Source: an uncultured Phycisphaerae bacterium (GTDB taxonomy: Bacteria > Planctomycetota > Phycisphaerae > Phycisphaerales > SM1A02). From it: a DNA stretch of 26,616 nt. The notes beneath the pieces were generated by a model. It had not been told where the DNA came from. It did no database searches and was given only the letters and a program-made list of their open reading frames with translations. The stretch lies in contig CALCOW010000079.1 in NCBI GenBank assembly GCA_937899935.1, positions 1 to 26,616 of the forward strand, in the 5' to 3' direction. Below, piece after piece: positions 1 through 7,669 of this stretch. The position numbers and the translations under genes were made by a program. The stretch's first letter is position 1. Each line of letters opens with the position of its first letter.

Positions 1-265
1 AAACCAAGTGTTTTGATCTGATGACCGAACTTCTATGCCACCGATGCGTTTTCGCAACGAATTTGGAGTGGTATGACACTTTGCATTCTTTTTTCTCAAT
101 TCTCCTAATTTCTCACGTAGGTCTGCTGAGAAGCGCATAACTCTTATTAGTAGACCCAATTCCCTCGCTTCTGCCTGCGATCGTGTCGTAGGCTCCCGCC
201 TTCTCTCTTCTTTGGGGTCTGTTTAATGCTTGTTAGGAAGCCCTAAACAGATCACTCGTTTAGAC

Positions 266-303
266 AAAATCCCCGCTCTGAGAACCTCAGAGCGGGGATT
301 TTT
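266..303 (+). terminator. strong intrinsic terminator
   Basis: A perfect 17-bp inverted repeat (arms 266-282 and 286-302) has a 3-nt AAC loop. The base of the stem is A-rich on the left and T-rich on the right, so it reads as a Rho-independent terminator, and the symmetric A/T flanks could let it work in both directions. No open reading frame of useful length lies between position 1 and this site, so it ends either the long 3' UTR of a gene outside the window or a non-coding transcript. Confidence 0.85.
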
Positions 304-510
304 CAAAAAAAAGACAGAAGATTGCAGTACAAACGCACCAACCGAACAGTTAAGACGTATCTAAAGGTAGGACGGGAGGAAGTTTCTTAGAAGCACCCGT
401 CTGGTCCAAACGGACCTGTGACTTGATGAATTGAACCCCTCTTCTCTCTTCCCAAATACTCTCTTTCTCTCCTTGTGGAACTGCCCGGGACCCCCATTCC
501 GGGCGGTTTC
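304..510 (+). ncRNA. candidate small RNA between two terminators
   Basis: This stretch lies between the terminator at 266-303 and a second terminator-like hairpin at 481-510 and contains no plausible protein. It holds a hairpin with arms GACGGG (371-376) and CCCGTC (396-401), and a small hairpin GGTCC-AAAC-GGACC (403-416). A long C/U-rich run follows (about 436-475) and includes TCTCCTT, complementary to a Shine-Dalgarno core. Hairpins, an unpaired pyrimidine-rich segment and a terminator are what a trans-acting small RNA would look like. No convincing promoter was found, so it could also be inert spacer. No known RNA family was recognised. Confidence 0.35.
481..510 (+). terminator. probable intrinsic terminator
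   Basis: Arms CTGCCCGG (481-488) and CCGGGCGG (499-506) form an 8-bp stem with one T-G wobble, valid as plus-strand RNA. A short interrupted T tract follows (TTTCACTTTT). It lies upstream of the DUF1080 gene at 595 and has no protein gene before it. Confidence 0.6.
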
Positions 511-594
511 ACTTTTGCGATGCCGGTTGATCTGTCATGCTGATGTTCGTCGAAGTCCACCGCCAGTAAAATGCTGGATCAGAGGAGCCTCGCG

Positions 595-1536
595 ATGAAC
601 ACTTTCCGTATGTCAGTTGCCTTGGTTGCTTTTGCTCACTTGGCCATGGTGCCCATGGCTCACGGCCAAGAACAAACCGAGCCAACACACAACGTTCTCG
701 AGCAATCAGAGGTTGAGGACACATTACACGTCACACCGAGCGAGAACGGTACCGCTGACCGATGGATCCCATTGTTTAATGGTGAGAACCTTGATGGTTG
801 GACCATGAAAATCAATGGACATGAACTGGGTGAAAATCCACTGAATACGGTCCACGTTGAAGATCGTGCCATCAAGATGCGCTATGCGGATTACGAACGA
901 TTCGAAGATCGCTTTGGGCACTTGTTCTATCAACAACCCTTTGAAAACTATCGTCTGCGACTTGAGTACCGCTTTACGGGTGAGCAAGTCCCAGGTGGAC
1001 CGGGATGGGCATGGCGCAATAGCGGGGTCATGCTTCACTGCCAAGATCCAAAAACAATGCGCCAAGATCAACCATTTCCCGTCTGCATTGAGTTTCAGTT
1101 TTTAGGCGGTGACGGAACAAATGAGCGAGCAACAGGAAATGTCTGCACACCTGGAACGCATATCGAAGTCGACCATCAGCTCACCAAAGCCCATGTCATC
1201 GAATCAAAGGCAGAGACCTATCACGGTGATCAATGGGTCAGTATGGAAGTTGAAGTACTCGGCAGCAATCGAATACGCCATTACATTAATGGCACACTGG
1301 TTCATGAGTATCAAAACCCGAAACTTGATGCCAATGATCCCGACGCCCAGCAGATAATCGATAAGGCTCAGGGGCAAGACAAGCTTGGCTCTGGATATAT
1401 CTCACTCCAAGCAGAAAGCCACCCCGTTGAATTCCGTGCCATTGAGTTAATGCCTCTGAATAGTGATGGCACACCAGCACCACATCGACCGGCCCCCACC
1501 AATGAGCCGCCACCGAGCCAAGGCCATGAGCACTAG
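595..1536 (+). CDS. secreted DUF1080 (3-keto-disaccharide hydrolase-like) protein
   Basis: A 313-residue secreted protein of the DUF1080 family, a concanavalin-like beta-sandwich domain abundant in planctomycetes; characterised members are described as 3-keto-disaccharide hydrolases. Residues 1-24 look like a signal peptide ending at AHG/QE. The domain opens with WIPLFNGENLDGW (57-69), the usual start of the family, includes NSGVMLH (142-148), and closes with GYISLQAESHPVEFRAIEL (267-285). The tail is Pro-rich and probably disordered. The start is the ATG at 595, because AGAGGAG (581-587) sits 7 nt upstream; the in-frame ATG at 571 has no such site. The gene stands alone, with a convergent RRM gene downstream. 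The sugar substrate cannot be told from sequence. Confidence 0.88.
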   Translation: MNTFRMSVALVAFAHLAMVPMAHGQEQTEPTHNVLEQSEVEDTLHVTPSENGTADRWIPLFNGENLDGWTMKINGHELGENPLNTVHVEDRAIKMRYADYERFEDRFGHLFYQQPFENYRLRLEYRFTGEQVPGGPGWAWRNSGVMLHCQDPKTMRQDQPFPVCIEFQFLGGDGTNERATGNVCTPGTHIEVDHQLTKAHVIESKAETYHGDQWVSMEVEVLGSNRIRHYINGTLVHEYQNPKLDANDPDAQQIIDKAQGQDKLGSGYISLQAESHPVEFRAIELMPLNSDGTPAPHRPAPTNEPPPSQGHEH

Positions 1537-1555
1537 ATTCTCCAAAGGGCGCGCT

Positions 1556-1586
1556 CAACAGTCGTGTCCGAATTTTCAGACTGTTG
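1556..1586. terminator. possible weak hairpin between convergent genes
   Basis: Arms CAACAGTC (1556-1563) and GACTGTTG (1579-1586) form an 8-bp inverted repeat with a 15-nt loop between the convergent DUF1080 and RRM genes. There is no T tract on either side, so termination here is only suggested by position. Confidence 0.3.
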
Positions 1587-1624
1587 TGTAACTTCCTATA
1601 GACGCGCTTTAGGCCGCGAAATCA

Positions 1625-1870
1625 TCAACGCCGAGGCTTTGCCTCATTCACCTTGATTTGCCGGCCACCGAGATCAGTGCCATCCATCTTGCTGATCGCA
1701 CCTCGCGCAGCCGCCTCACCGGCCAGTTCAACGAACCCGAAACCGCGCGAGCGCCCAGTTTCACGATCATTGATAATGGTTGCGTCGCTCACCTCACCGA
1801 ACTGGGCGAAGGCTTGCTCGAGATCAGCCTGAGTCGTCGAAAAGGCTAGATTGCCAATATAGAGCTTCAC
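1625..1870 (-). CDS. small RRM-domain RNA-binding protein
   Basis: An 81-residue protein made almost entirely of one RNA recognition motif. Both signatures are present: RNP2 as LYIGNL (residues 3-8) and RNP1 as RGFGFVEL (42-49). Single-RRM proteins of this size are common in planctomycetes and cyanobacteria and bind single-stranded RNA, often with roles in cold response or mRNA handling. The Gly-rich tail seen in some relatives is missing; the protein ends in the basic AKPRR. The start chosen is GTG at 1870, which gives the typical MKLYIGNL beginning and has AGGA 8 nt upstream (1879-1882). An ATG at 1879 would add three residues, and longer in-frame extensions look non-coding. The family call is secure; the target RNAs are unknown. 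Confidence 0.9.
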   Translation of the reverse strand: MKLYIGNLAFSTTQADLEQAFAQFGEVSDATIINDRETGRSRGFGFVELAGEAAARGAISKMDGTDLGGRQIKVNEAKPRR

Positions 1871-2262
1871 CACACACATCCTGAACCCGACAAGAAGAGA
1901 GCCGTCAGCGATCTTGTCGGGTGAGATCTGCAGCGGGCTCGCCCACGTGAAGCACACCTCAAAGGCTGCAGTGGACGCATCTTGAATGAGCGCGGGGATG
2001 TTACCAAGAAAGCTCTCGCCTCGGTGGCCTTACAACGGCTATGGACAAGCATGAGCCATGCAAACCCTGCTGCGAGTCCCAAAAACGCCATACACTCTCT
2101 CTGGGAAAGAAAACAGCCCTTCAATAACACAAGAAGCACTCGCCTGAGGTGTTGGAGGTGCTATCCTTCTGATGAAGCGGATGAGCGTGACGGGCCCGTG
2201 TGGTCCCGTGGCCGAGGGTGTTCGCGTGAACACCGGTCACGGACTTGCTTGGAGACGCCCAC
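1871..2262. promoter_or_regulatory. divergent intergenic region with a structured leader before the pseudopilin gene
   Basis: This 392-bp gap separates the RRM gene (minus) from the pseudopilin gene (plus); the ORFs within it look non-coding. The strongest signal is a compound hairpin at 2206-2242. Its outer stem is CCGTGGCC with GGTCACGG, including one G-U pair valid on the plus strand. A GAG bulge follows, then an inner stem GGTGTTC/GAACACC closed by GCGT. The hairpin ends 8 nt before the GGAG ribosome-binding site (2251-2254). A weaker hairpin has arms AGCAC (2135-2139) and GTGCT (2158-2162). No c-di-GMP riboswitch signature was recognised, and no clear -35/-10 pair was found. Confidence 0.4.
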
Positions 2263-3354
2263 ATGTACGCCGCACTTAACTTTCAACATCGTACGAGACT
2301 ACAAAAACCACGACCGCGTTCGGGTTTTACACTGATCGAAGTACTGGTTGTCATTTCCATCATTGTGATTCTGCTCGGCATTCTATTAGTCGCACTTTCC
2401 AGTGCGCGAAATAGAGCTTATGGAGCACAAACAACCGCTGTGATGGATAGCTTCGCACAAGCATGTGAGAAGTTTCGCCAAGATCATGGCTATCTACCGG
2501 GGATTGTTCCAGAAGCCATTCTTGCGGGTGATCCACGTATCAGCGGAACTGAAAATGCACTACTGCACCTCATGGGTGGCTACGTCGTTGAATCAGAGAT
2601 TGGTCAAACTGCCTACGATGAATACTCGTCAGCTGATGGCTGGATTGAGTTTGTCTTTAACAATCCAAGTGATAGCAATGGCTACCGTATGAAAGTCAAC
2701 CGCCAACGCATTGGTGAGGGACCCGTTATCAAGGGGCAAAAGTGGTCACCCTACTTTTCGCCCAGTGAACGTGAAATGGCAGACATTGAGGCGCTTGGCT
2801 CTGCACAATACTCTCCCGGTTTCGGTGGAGCAGGACAACTGTTACCAGATCTCCTTGATGGTGGGGGCCGGCCTATCCTGTACTTCCGCCAAACAAGAAG
2901 TCGTGGTGATCTCACCAATGGCGATCTCACTAACAGGCCACAGTACTACCTAGAAACGGCCCATCCATACCTGCTATCCAACAACATTGACAACAATGAT
3001 CAGAACTTTGCCAACTGGAATGGCGGCAGTGTTCTCAGCAACGCTAATTCACTCTCGACAGGTGATACGGCTGGACACGCACTGCTTGCCCAAATTATTC
3101 GCCAACCAGCAATCGGTAGCCATCTCAATTCCAATGGAAACGGTATCAAAGCAGTCTCTGCATGGGACGCCGTCTCTCGTGGAAGTATCGTTTTGATCTC
3201 ACCCGGGCCCGACGGCATTTACTTTGCTGCGACTGATGGGCCAGGGAGTATCGATACACCAATCGGTAGCGCCGATTACGAGGCTGAGGACTTTATTGGC
3301 GCCGGACCAAGTGTCATCGAAAAATTTGATGACTATGTTTACTGTGGTGGTTGA
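2263..3354 (+). CDS. type II secretion / type IV pilin-like prepilin protein (copy 1)
   Basis: A 363-residue protein with a class III (prepilin) signal: a basic leader, then G21/F22 followed by FTLIE with Glu at mature position 5, then a hydrophobic helix to about residue 44. Such proteins are cut and N-methylated by a prepilin peptidase and assemble into a pseudopilus, or are displayed at the inner membrane. The large C-terminal part (60-363) resembles nothing I can name. It is rich in Gly, Asn and Ser and includes ISPGPDGIYF (about 311-320), a calcium-loop-like motif common near the ends of GspG/GspH-type proteins. The start is ATG 2263, with GGAG 8 nt upstream; an in-frame TTG at 2245 is less likely. 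The next prepilin gene begins 15 nt downstream, so the two are probably co-transcribed. The assembly machinery is not in the window. Confidence 0.82.
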   Translation: MYAALNFQHRTRLQKPRPRSGFTLIEVLVVISIIVILLGILLVALSSARNRAYGAQTTAVMDSFAQACEKFRQDHGYLPGIVPEAILAGDPRISGTENALLHLMGGYVVESEIGQTAYDEYSSADGWIEFVFNNPSDSNGYRMKVNRQRIGEGPVIKGQKWSPYFSPSEREMADIEALGSAQYSPGFGGAGQLLPDLLDGGGRPILYFRQTRSRGDLTNGDLTNRPQYYLETAHPYLLSNNIDNNDQNFANWNGGSVLSNANSLSTGDTAGHALLAQIIRQPAIGSHLNSNGNGIKAVSAWDAVSRGSIVLISPGPDGIYFAATDGPGSIDTPIGSADYEAEDFIGAGPSVIEKFDDYVYCGG

Positions 3355-3369
3355 CCGAGGACACCTTCT

Positions 3370-4350
3370 ATGAAGCATCACAGCCATAAGCGAGACTCTG
3401 GCTTTACACTCATCGAGCTACTGGTTGTCTTAGGTATCATTGCGATCCTGGCTTCGATCATTATTGTTGCAGTTTCGAGTGCCTCAGAAACAGCACGCCA
3501 AGCACGATCAACCGATGCTCTTCGGCAAATGGCCAATGGTTACTCGCAATACACTTCTGACAACGATGGAAAGTTGATGCCTGGCTACACCCTTCCCGAC
3601 GACTATTCCAACGCCGCAGATATGCCCTTTCAGCTTGATGCCAAAGTCAATGGTCAACAGCTTGGGCAAGAAGATGCGGCTGGGTATGTCTGGCGACTCG
3701 CGCCGTATCTCGCGGACGGATATAAAACAGTCATGACAGACTACCGCGACGAAGAGGTACTGTCGTATATGGATAGTGAAGTGCAAAACAATATCTATGG
3801 GCCAGGCTCCATGGCCAATGGTGGTATTGGCGTCAGTCTTCGCCCGAGCTTTGGTCTCAACTCTATTGCACTTGGTGGCGACTCGCATCACGGTGGCCGT
3901 GCCACTCGGTATCACCCCTGGGGCAGTCAATATGCAAATGAGCGATTTGCTGCGACCAGAATGAGTGAGGTGGCGCAGAAGTCGCGGATGATCTTGTTTG
4001 CAGCAACTCATGATCCAACCGCTGACGTACCGAGCCTTCCAGGCACCAAATGGGGTTACGTTGAACTTCGCCCGCCCGGTGTTGGAGAATTCATTCCAAC
4101 AACAGCCGCTGAGGGTGAGATTGCTCCCAACCCTTGGGAAATTCAGCAGTGGTGGTTCGATGAAAACGGTGACATCGTGGATGCCGGATCTGGCAACCTA
4201 CAAACAGCTGGTGTGCCTACTTCACGCGGCGACAAGGCTGGGGTGCCCCTGGTGCGTCTTGATGGAGCAACAGGCCTTGAATTCACCCCCTTACTGGCTA
4301 ATGACGCATGGTCCTGGATGCCATTTGGCCCCTCCAAGTCAAGGCGATAA
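3370..4350 (+). CDS. type II secretion / type IV pilin-like prepilin protein (copy 2)
   Basis: A 326-residue prepilin-like protein. The N-terminus has a short basic, His-rich leader, a G11/F12 cleavage site, FTLIELLVVLGIIAIL (12-27) with Glu at mature position 5, and a helix to about residue 36. The start has CGAGGA (3356-3361) 8 nt upstream. The sequence after the helix (SETARQARSTDALRQMANGY) is like the planctomycete family of prepilin-headed secreted proteins, but the C-terminal hallmark of DUF1559 was not seen. Beyond the N-terminal helix it differs clearly from the upstream neighbour, so the two are probably distinct components and not a recent duplication. It ends at the shared terminator at 4353-4381. 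Confidence 0.82.
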   Translation: MKHHSHKRDSGFTLIELLVVLGIIAILASIIIVAVSSASETARQARSTDALRQMANGYSQYTSDNDGKLMPGYTLPDDYSNAADMPFQLDAKVNGQQLGQEDAAGYVWRLAPYLADGYKTVMTDYRDEEVLSYMDSEVQNNIYGPGSMANGGIGVSLRPSFGLNSIALGGDSHHGGRATRYHPWGSQYANERFAATRMSEVAQKSRMILFAATHDPTADVPSLPGTKWGYVELRPPGVGEFIPTTAAEGEIAPNPWEIQQWWFDENGDIVDAGSGNLQTAGVPTSRGDKAGVPLVRLDGATGLEFTPLLANDAWSWMPFGPSKSRR

Positions 4351-4381
4351 AAAACGGGCCTGCTTTCAAAGCAGACCCGTT
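4349..4381 (-). terminator. intrinsic terminator shared by convergent operons
   Basis: The stem pairs AACGGG (4353-4358) with CCCGTT (4376-4381), continues past one mismatch into CTGCTTT/AAAGCAG, and has a very small loop. On the minus strand it is followed by six T residues (4354 to 4349), so it is best formed as the terminator of cysC. The same hairpin lies directly after the stop codon of the prepilin gene and probably helps to end that transcript too. Confidence 0.8.
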
Positions 4382-4414
4382 CACGAAACTTCATTTCTAC
4401 TGCTGCGGAAGAAT

Positions 4415-5026
4415 TTAGATAATTCCCTTAGATTCCAGCAGGTTCAATAAGGTGGTGGCACTCTCTTCGATGGTCTGTTGGTCGGTACGAATGACCATTT
4501 CTGGAGCCTCTGGCTCTTCGTATGGGTCATCGATTCCCGTGAAACCTTTGATCTCTCCAGCCCTTGCCTTCTTATAAAGACCTTTGGGATCACGTCGCTC
4601 TGCCTCTTCAAGCGGGCATTCTACATAGACCTCGAAGTAAGGAATTCCTGCCTCTTCATGAGCACTTCGGGCAAGTTCGCGGTCAGCTTTGTAAGGGCTG
4701 ATGAAACTGGTGATTGAAATCATGCCTGAATCTGCAAAGAGCTTGGTGACTTCACCTATGCGGCGGATGTTCTCTGTTCGATCTTCAGCTGAGAAACCCA
4801 GATTCTTATTGAGGCCATGACGGACATTATCACCATCGAGTCGGTAAGCATGTTTCCCTTTGGCAATCAACATCTGCTCAAGCGCCACAGCAACGGTACT
4901 CTTGCCGCTACCTGACAGACCGGTCAGCCAGAGCGTAGCGCCACGCTGCCCCATATTCTCTTGCCGCTTCTCAGCAGTAATCTCACCTTCATGCCAAGTA
5001 ATGTTCGTTGCTACTTGCTCAGCCAT
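4415..5026 (-). CDS. cysC: adenylylsulfate (APS) kinase
   Basis: A 203-residue APS kinase that phosphorylates adenosine 5'-phosphosulfate with ATP to give PAPS, the second step of sulfate activation in the cytoplasm. The Walker A loop is GLSGSGKST (36-44). The APS-binding segment LDGDNVRHGL (63-72) and the family motif FISPYKADR (108-116), whose Ser110 corresponds to the phosphorylated serine of E. coli CysC, are all intact. Length matches stand-alone CysC. It lies 84 nt downstream of sat on the same strand, so the two form a sat-cysC operon ending at the terminator at 4353-4381. No PAPS reductase or sulfotransferase is in the window, so reduction and sulfation are both possible fates for PAPS. 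Confidence 0.96.
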   Translation of the reverse strand: MAEQVATNITWHEGEITAEKRQENMGQRGATLWLTGLSGSGKSTVAVALEQMLIAKGKHAYRLDGDNVRHGLNKNLGFSAEDRTENIRRIGEVTKLFADSGMISITSFISPYKADRELARSAHEEAGIPYFEVYVECPLEEAERRDPKGLYKKARAGEIKGFTGIDDPYEEPEAPEMVIRTDQQTIEESATTLLNLLESKGII

Positions 5027-5110
5027 TTTTGTTCAATCATCTCCAAGTTGGTGTTGGCATATTGGCTTCTGGCCACAGCCTCACACGTATCTTCTTCTAA
5101 AACTTATACA

Positions 5111-6304
5111 TCAAGCGCCAGCAGGAACCTCTGCAGTGGCCCATGTAATTAACACGTCTGCAACTTCCTCGCGTGAAAATTCCTTTGGTGGACGTTCGCC
5201 GCGAGCCAACATTTCTCGCACCTTTGTTCCTGAAAGAAAGATTTGATCTCCCTCGAGCTTTGGGAATGTCTTTGCTGACACCATGCCTTGGGCCTTCAAA
5301 CTATACGCCGCATGCTCGAATTTGAGTGGGATGACTTGAATATCACCGTCTTCAAATTGATCAAAGATGTTCTGCGCATCGTAAGTGCCGTAATAGTCAC
5401 CTACGCCAGCATGATCTCGTCCCACAATAAAGTGCGAAACCCCGTAGTTTTGCCGCACCAATGCATGCAAAATCGCTTCACGCGGCCCCGCATAACGCAT
5501 GGCCGCAGGCATCACTGAAAGCAAGGTACGTTCATCGACAAAGTAGTTGTCAATAATGGTCTCATAGCACGCCATGCGAACGTCAGCTGGAATATCACCT
5601 GGCTTGGTTTCACCAACCAGCGGGTGAATCAAAAGACCATCACAGATCTCTTGGGCACATTTACAAAGATACTCGTGCGCACGGTGAATTGGATTGCGTG
5701 TCTGGAAGGCCGCAATCGTCTTCCAACCCTTGTCCTCAAAGGCTTTTCGCGTTGCGCTTGGTGGAAGTCGATGTTCCGTGAACTGCTCACCCGGCTCATG
5801 CTCAGGCGTAACCGTGAGCACATGGATTGGGCCACCGAGGAGCCAATCGCCTTCTGCCATGACGGCTGCAACGCCAGGATGGGCTTCGTCTTCAGTACCG
5901 AAGACGTTTGGAATTTCAAGCTTCTTGTCATGCTCAAAAATATCATTGACATCCATCACAGCCAGCAAGGTGCCGTCATGGTGATGTAGTGCTACGCGAC
6001 CGCCAGCTTTAACTGAGGCCTTCGTATCATCATCAACTGCCAGCGTAATTGGAATGGGCCAAGCCACGCCATCGGCAGTACGCATGTTCTTACAAATTGA
6101 ATCAAAATCGGCTTTGCCAACAAATCCCTCAAGAGGACTAAAGGCACCAATGGCGATCATCTCAAGATCACAGGCCTGCTTATCACTCAGCGTAATCTTC
6201 GGAAGAGACTTTGCTTCCTCACGTAACTGAACGGCCTGATCATCCGAGACAAGACGATTCACCAGCGATCCCCCATGGGGATCGATCAACGAGGTCCTAG
6301 ACAT
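5111..6304 (-). CDS. sat: sulfate adenylyltransferase (ATP sulfurylase)
   Basis: A 397-residue ATP sulfurylase of the single-chain Sat type (not CysDN), which makes APS and pyrophosphate from ATP and sulfate. Catalytic and nucleotide-binding motifs are present: QTRNPIHRAH (201-210, the QxRNPxHxxH motif) and GRDHAG (295-300). The early motif LSDKQACDLEMIAIGAFSPL is also typical. There is no fused APS kinase domain; that activity is provided by cysC downstream. The start at ATG 6304 is supported by GGGAG 8 nt upstream. The gene is divergent from the polysaccharide cluster across a region of about 200 bp. Confidence 0.96.
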   Translation of the reverse strand: MSRTSLIDPHGGSLVNRLVSDDQAVQLREEAKSLPKITLSDKQACDLEMIAIGAFSPLEGFVGKADFDSICKNMRTADGVAWPIPITLAVDDDTKASVKAGGRVALHHHDGTLLAVMDVNDIFEHDKKLEIPNVFGTEDEAHPGVAAVMAEGDWLLGGPIHVLTVTPEHEPGEQFTEHRLPPSATRKAFEDKGWKTIAAFQTRNPIHRAHEYLCKCAQEICDGLLIHPLVGETKPGDIPADVRMACYETIIDNYFVDERTLLSVMPAAMRYAGPREAILHALVRQNYGVSHFIVGRDHAGVGDYYGTYDAQNIFDQFEDGDIQVIPLKFEHAAYSLKAQGMVSAKTFPKLEGDQIFLSGTKVREMLARGERPPKEFSREEVADVLITWATAEVPAGA

Positions 6305-6506
6305 TAGACTAACTCCCTAAACGGATGGGACACTGTCGCTTGCATGAAACGAACCGGCGATCGTAGCGACTCCGAACGCGCGAAGCAACACTTCTCCAAA
6401 AACCCCGCAAAATGAGTGAATTCCAGCTATCTTGACGACTAGAAGAGGTCATCTCGGTTGGTGATCTCGTAGACTGCCCCACCTCACCTGTTTGCGGACA
6501 AACCCC
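6305..6506. promoter_or_regulatory. divergent intergenic region between sat and the glycosyltransferase
   Basis: This 202-bp spacer separates two divergent transcription units and must hold promoters for both. The only firm element is the sat ribosome-binding site GGGAG on the minus strand. A TTGACG hexamer lies near 6433 on the plus strand, but no good -10 box follows at the right distance. No strong hairpin was found. Confidence 0.4.
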
Positions 6507-7667
6507 ATGAAAATCGTCCACTATTTCGCTCGATTTCGCCTGGAAGATGGTGGCGTCGTAAGGGCGGTTTTAGACCTTGCTGGCCTGATGGCTGCTGGGG
6601 GCCATGAGGTCGAGATCGTCTCACTTGATCCAACTGATGTTCCACAGGCCTGGAGGCAGGATCACCCAGCTTTACCAAAGGTCACCCAAATCAGTGGCAT
6701 CGGAGGGCCATTTGGCCATATGAATGCTGCAGCAAAGTCCACCTGGCATCAGGCGCTGGAGAACGCCGATGCAGTGCATCTTCACACACCCTGGGATCCT
6801 GCGAACATCTCATTGGCAAATGAGGCTCGCCGAAACGGCATACCCAGCATTGTGTCGATTCACGGCATGCTTGATGACTGGAGTATGCAGCAACGAAACC
6901 TCAAGAAACGCCTGTATCTCATGCTCCGAGGACGTCGCTTCCTTGAAGAATGCAACTATGTGCATGCGACCGCTAGTAAAGAACATGAACAGGCCAGCAA
7001 GTGGTACCCGAAGGGCCGTGGGGCCGTTATTCCACTTGTGTTTGATCTCGCTCCCTACCAACAACTTCCGGGAGTCGAATTGGCACAGCAGCAGTGGCCA
7101 GCACTCGCGACCGAAGACCCGGTGATTCTATTCCTGAGCAGACTGCACCCCAAAAAAGGCGCCGAGACACTTATTGCTGCCGCCCAAAAACTCAAAGACC
7201 GTGGTACTACTTTCCAATTGGTGCTTGCTGGTAGCGGTGATGCACCCTACGTCGCTCAGATAAAACAGCAAGTCAAAGACAGCGGATTAAGTTCCTGCAC
7301 GACATTGACTGGCCATGTTTCAGGCGCCGATAAGATCTCGCTTTACCAATCAGCAGATGTTATGGCGCTACCCACCAATCAAGAAAACTTTGGTTTTATC
7401 TTTCCTGAATCACTTGCATGTGGCACACCGGTGATGACCACCCGGGGCGTCGATACCTGGCCAGAACTGGAAGCTTCGGGCGGTGCGATGATTGTTGACC
7501 GAACACCAGAAGCTTTTGCCCTGAAGCTGCAAGAGCTGATCGAAAATCAAGATCAACTTGTGAAAATGGGCAACTTAGGCCAGCAGTGGGTTTTTGATAC
7601 GTTCGCGAGTGATTCCATCCTCTCACAATATGTCGACATGTATGAGAATCGAGTCGAATCTTGCTGA
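6507..7667 (+). CDS. GT4-family glycosyltransferase
   Basis: A 386-residue GT-B fold retaining glycosyltransferase of family GT4, which transfers a sugar from a nucleotide donor to a lipid-linked or growing polysaccharide at the cytoplasmic membrane face. The N-terminal domain has the Gly-rich acceptor loop LEDGGVVRAV (12-21) and the HLHTPWDPAN and SIHGMLDDW segments. The C-terminal domain has FLSRLHPKKG (209-218) and the donor-binding motif ENFGFIFPE (293-301, the ExFGxxxxE pattern). The start is taken as ATG 6507; an in-frame TTG at 6492 would add five residues. The ribosome-binding site is weak. The next gene starts 2 nt after the stop, so it is translationally close to the secreted protein and the polymerase that follow. 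Donor and acceptor sugars are unknown. Confidence 0.9.
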   Translation: MKIVHYFARFRLEDGGVVRAVLDLAGLMAAGGHEVEIVSLDPTDVPQAWRQDHPALPKVTQISGIGGPFGHMNAAAKSTWHQALENADAVHLHTPWDPANISLANEARRNGIPSIVSIHGMLDDWSMQQRNLKKRLYLMLRGRRFLEECNYVHATASKEHEQASKWYPKGRGAVIPLVFDLAPYQQLPGVELAQQQWPALATEDPVILFLSRLHPKKGAETLIAAAQKLKDRGTTFQLVLAGSGDAPYVAQIKQQVKDSGLSSCTTLTGHVSGADKISLYQSADVMALPTNQENFGFIFPESLACGTPVMTTRGVDTWPELEASGGAMIVDRTPEAFALKLQELIENQDQLVKMGNLGQQWVFDTFASDSILSQYVDMYENRVESC

Positions 7668-7669
7668 TC

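Noticed and set aside
1867..2139. 90-codon minus-strand frame upstream of the RRM gene
   Set aside because: It overlaps the start of the RRM gene in a different frame and shows no recognisable domain.
2245..2262. TTG start for the first pseudopilin
   Set aside because: GGAG is 8 nt before ATG 2263 and would lie inside the coding region if TTG were used; the ATG is the better start.
1982..2335. 117-codon plus-strand frame ahead of and overlapping the first pseudopilin
   Set aside because: Overlaps the pseudopilin N-terminus in another frame and crosses the compound hairpin; Arg/Cys/Thr-rich composition is not protein-like.
3508..4011. 167-codon antisense frame in the second pseudopilin gene
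   Set aside because: Antisense shadow with no domain or start signal; the sense frame has a clear prepilin signature.
5629..5989. Overlapping frames on both strands within sat
   Set aside because: All are shadows of the sat coding frame, which carries the full set of catalytic motifs.
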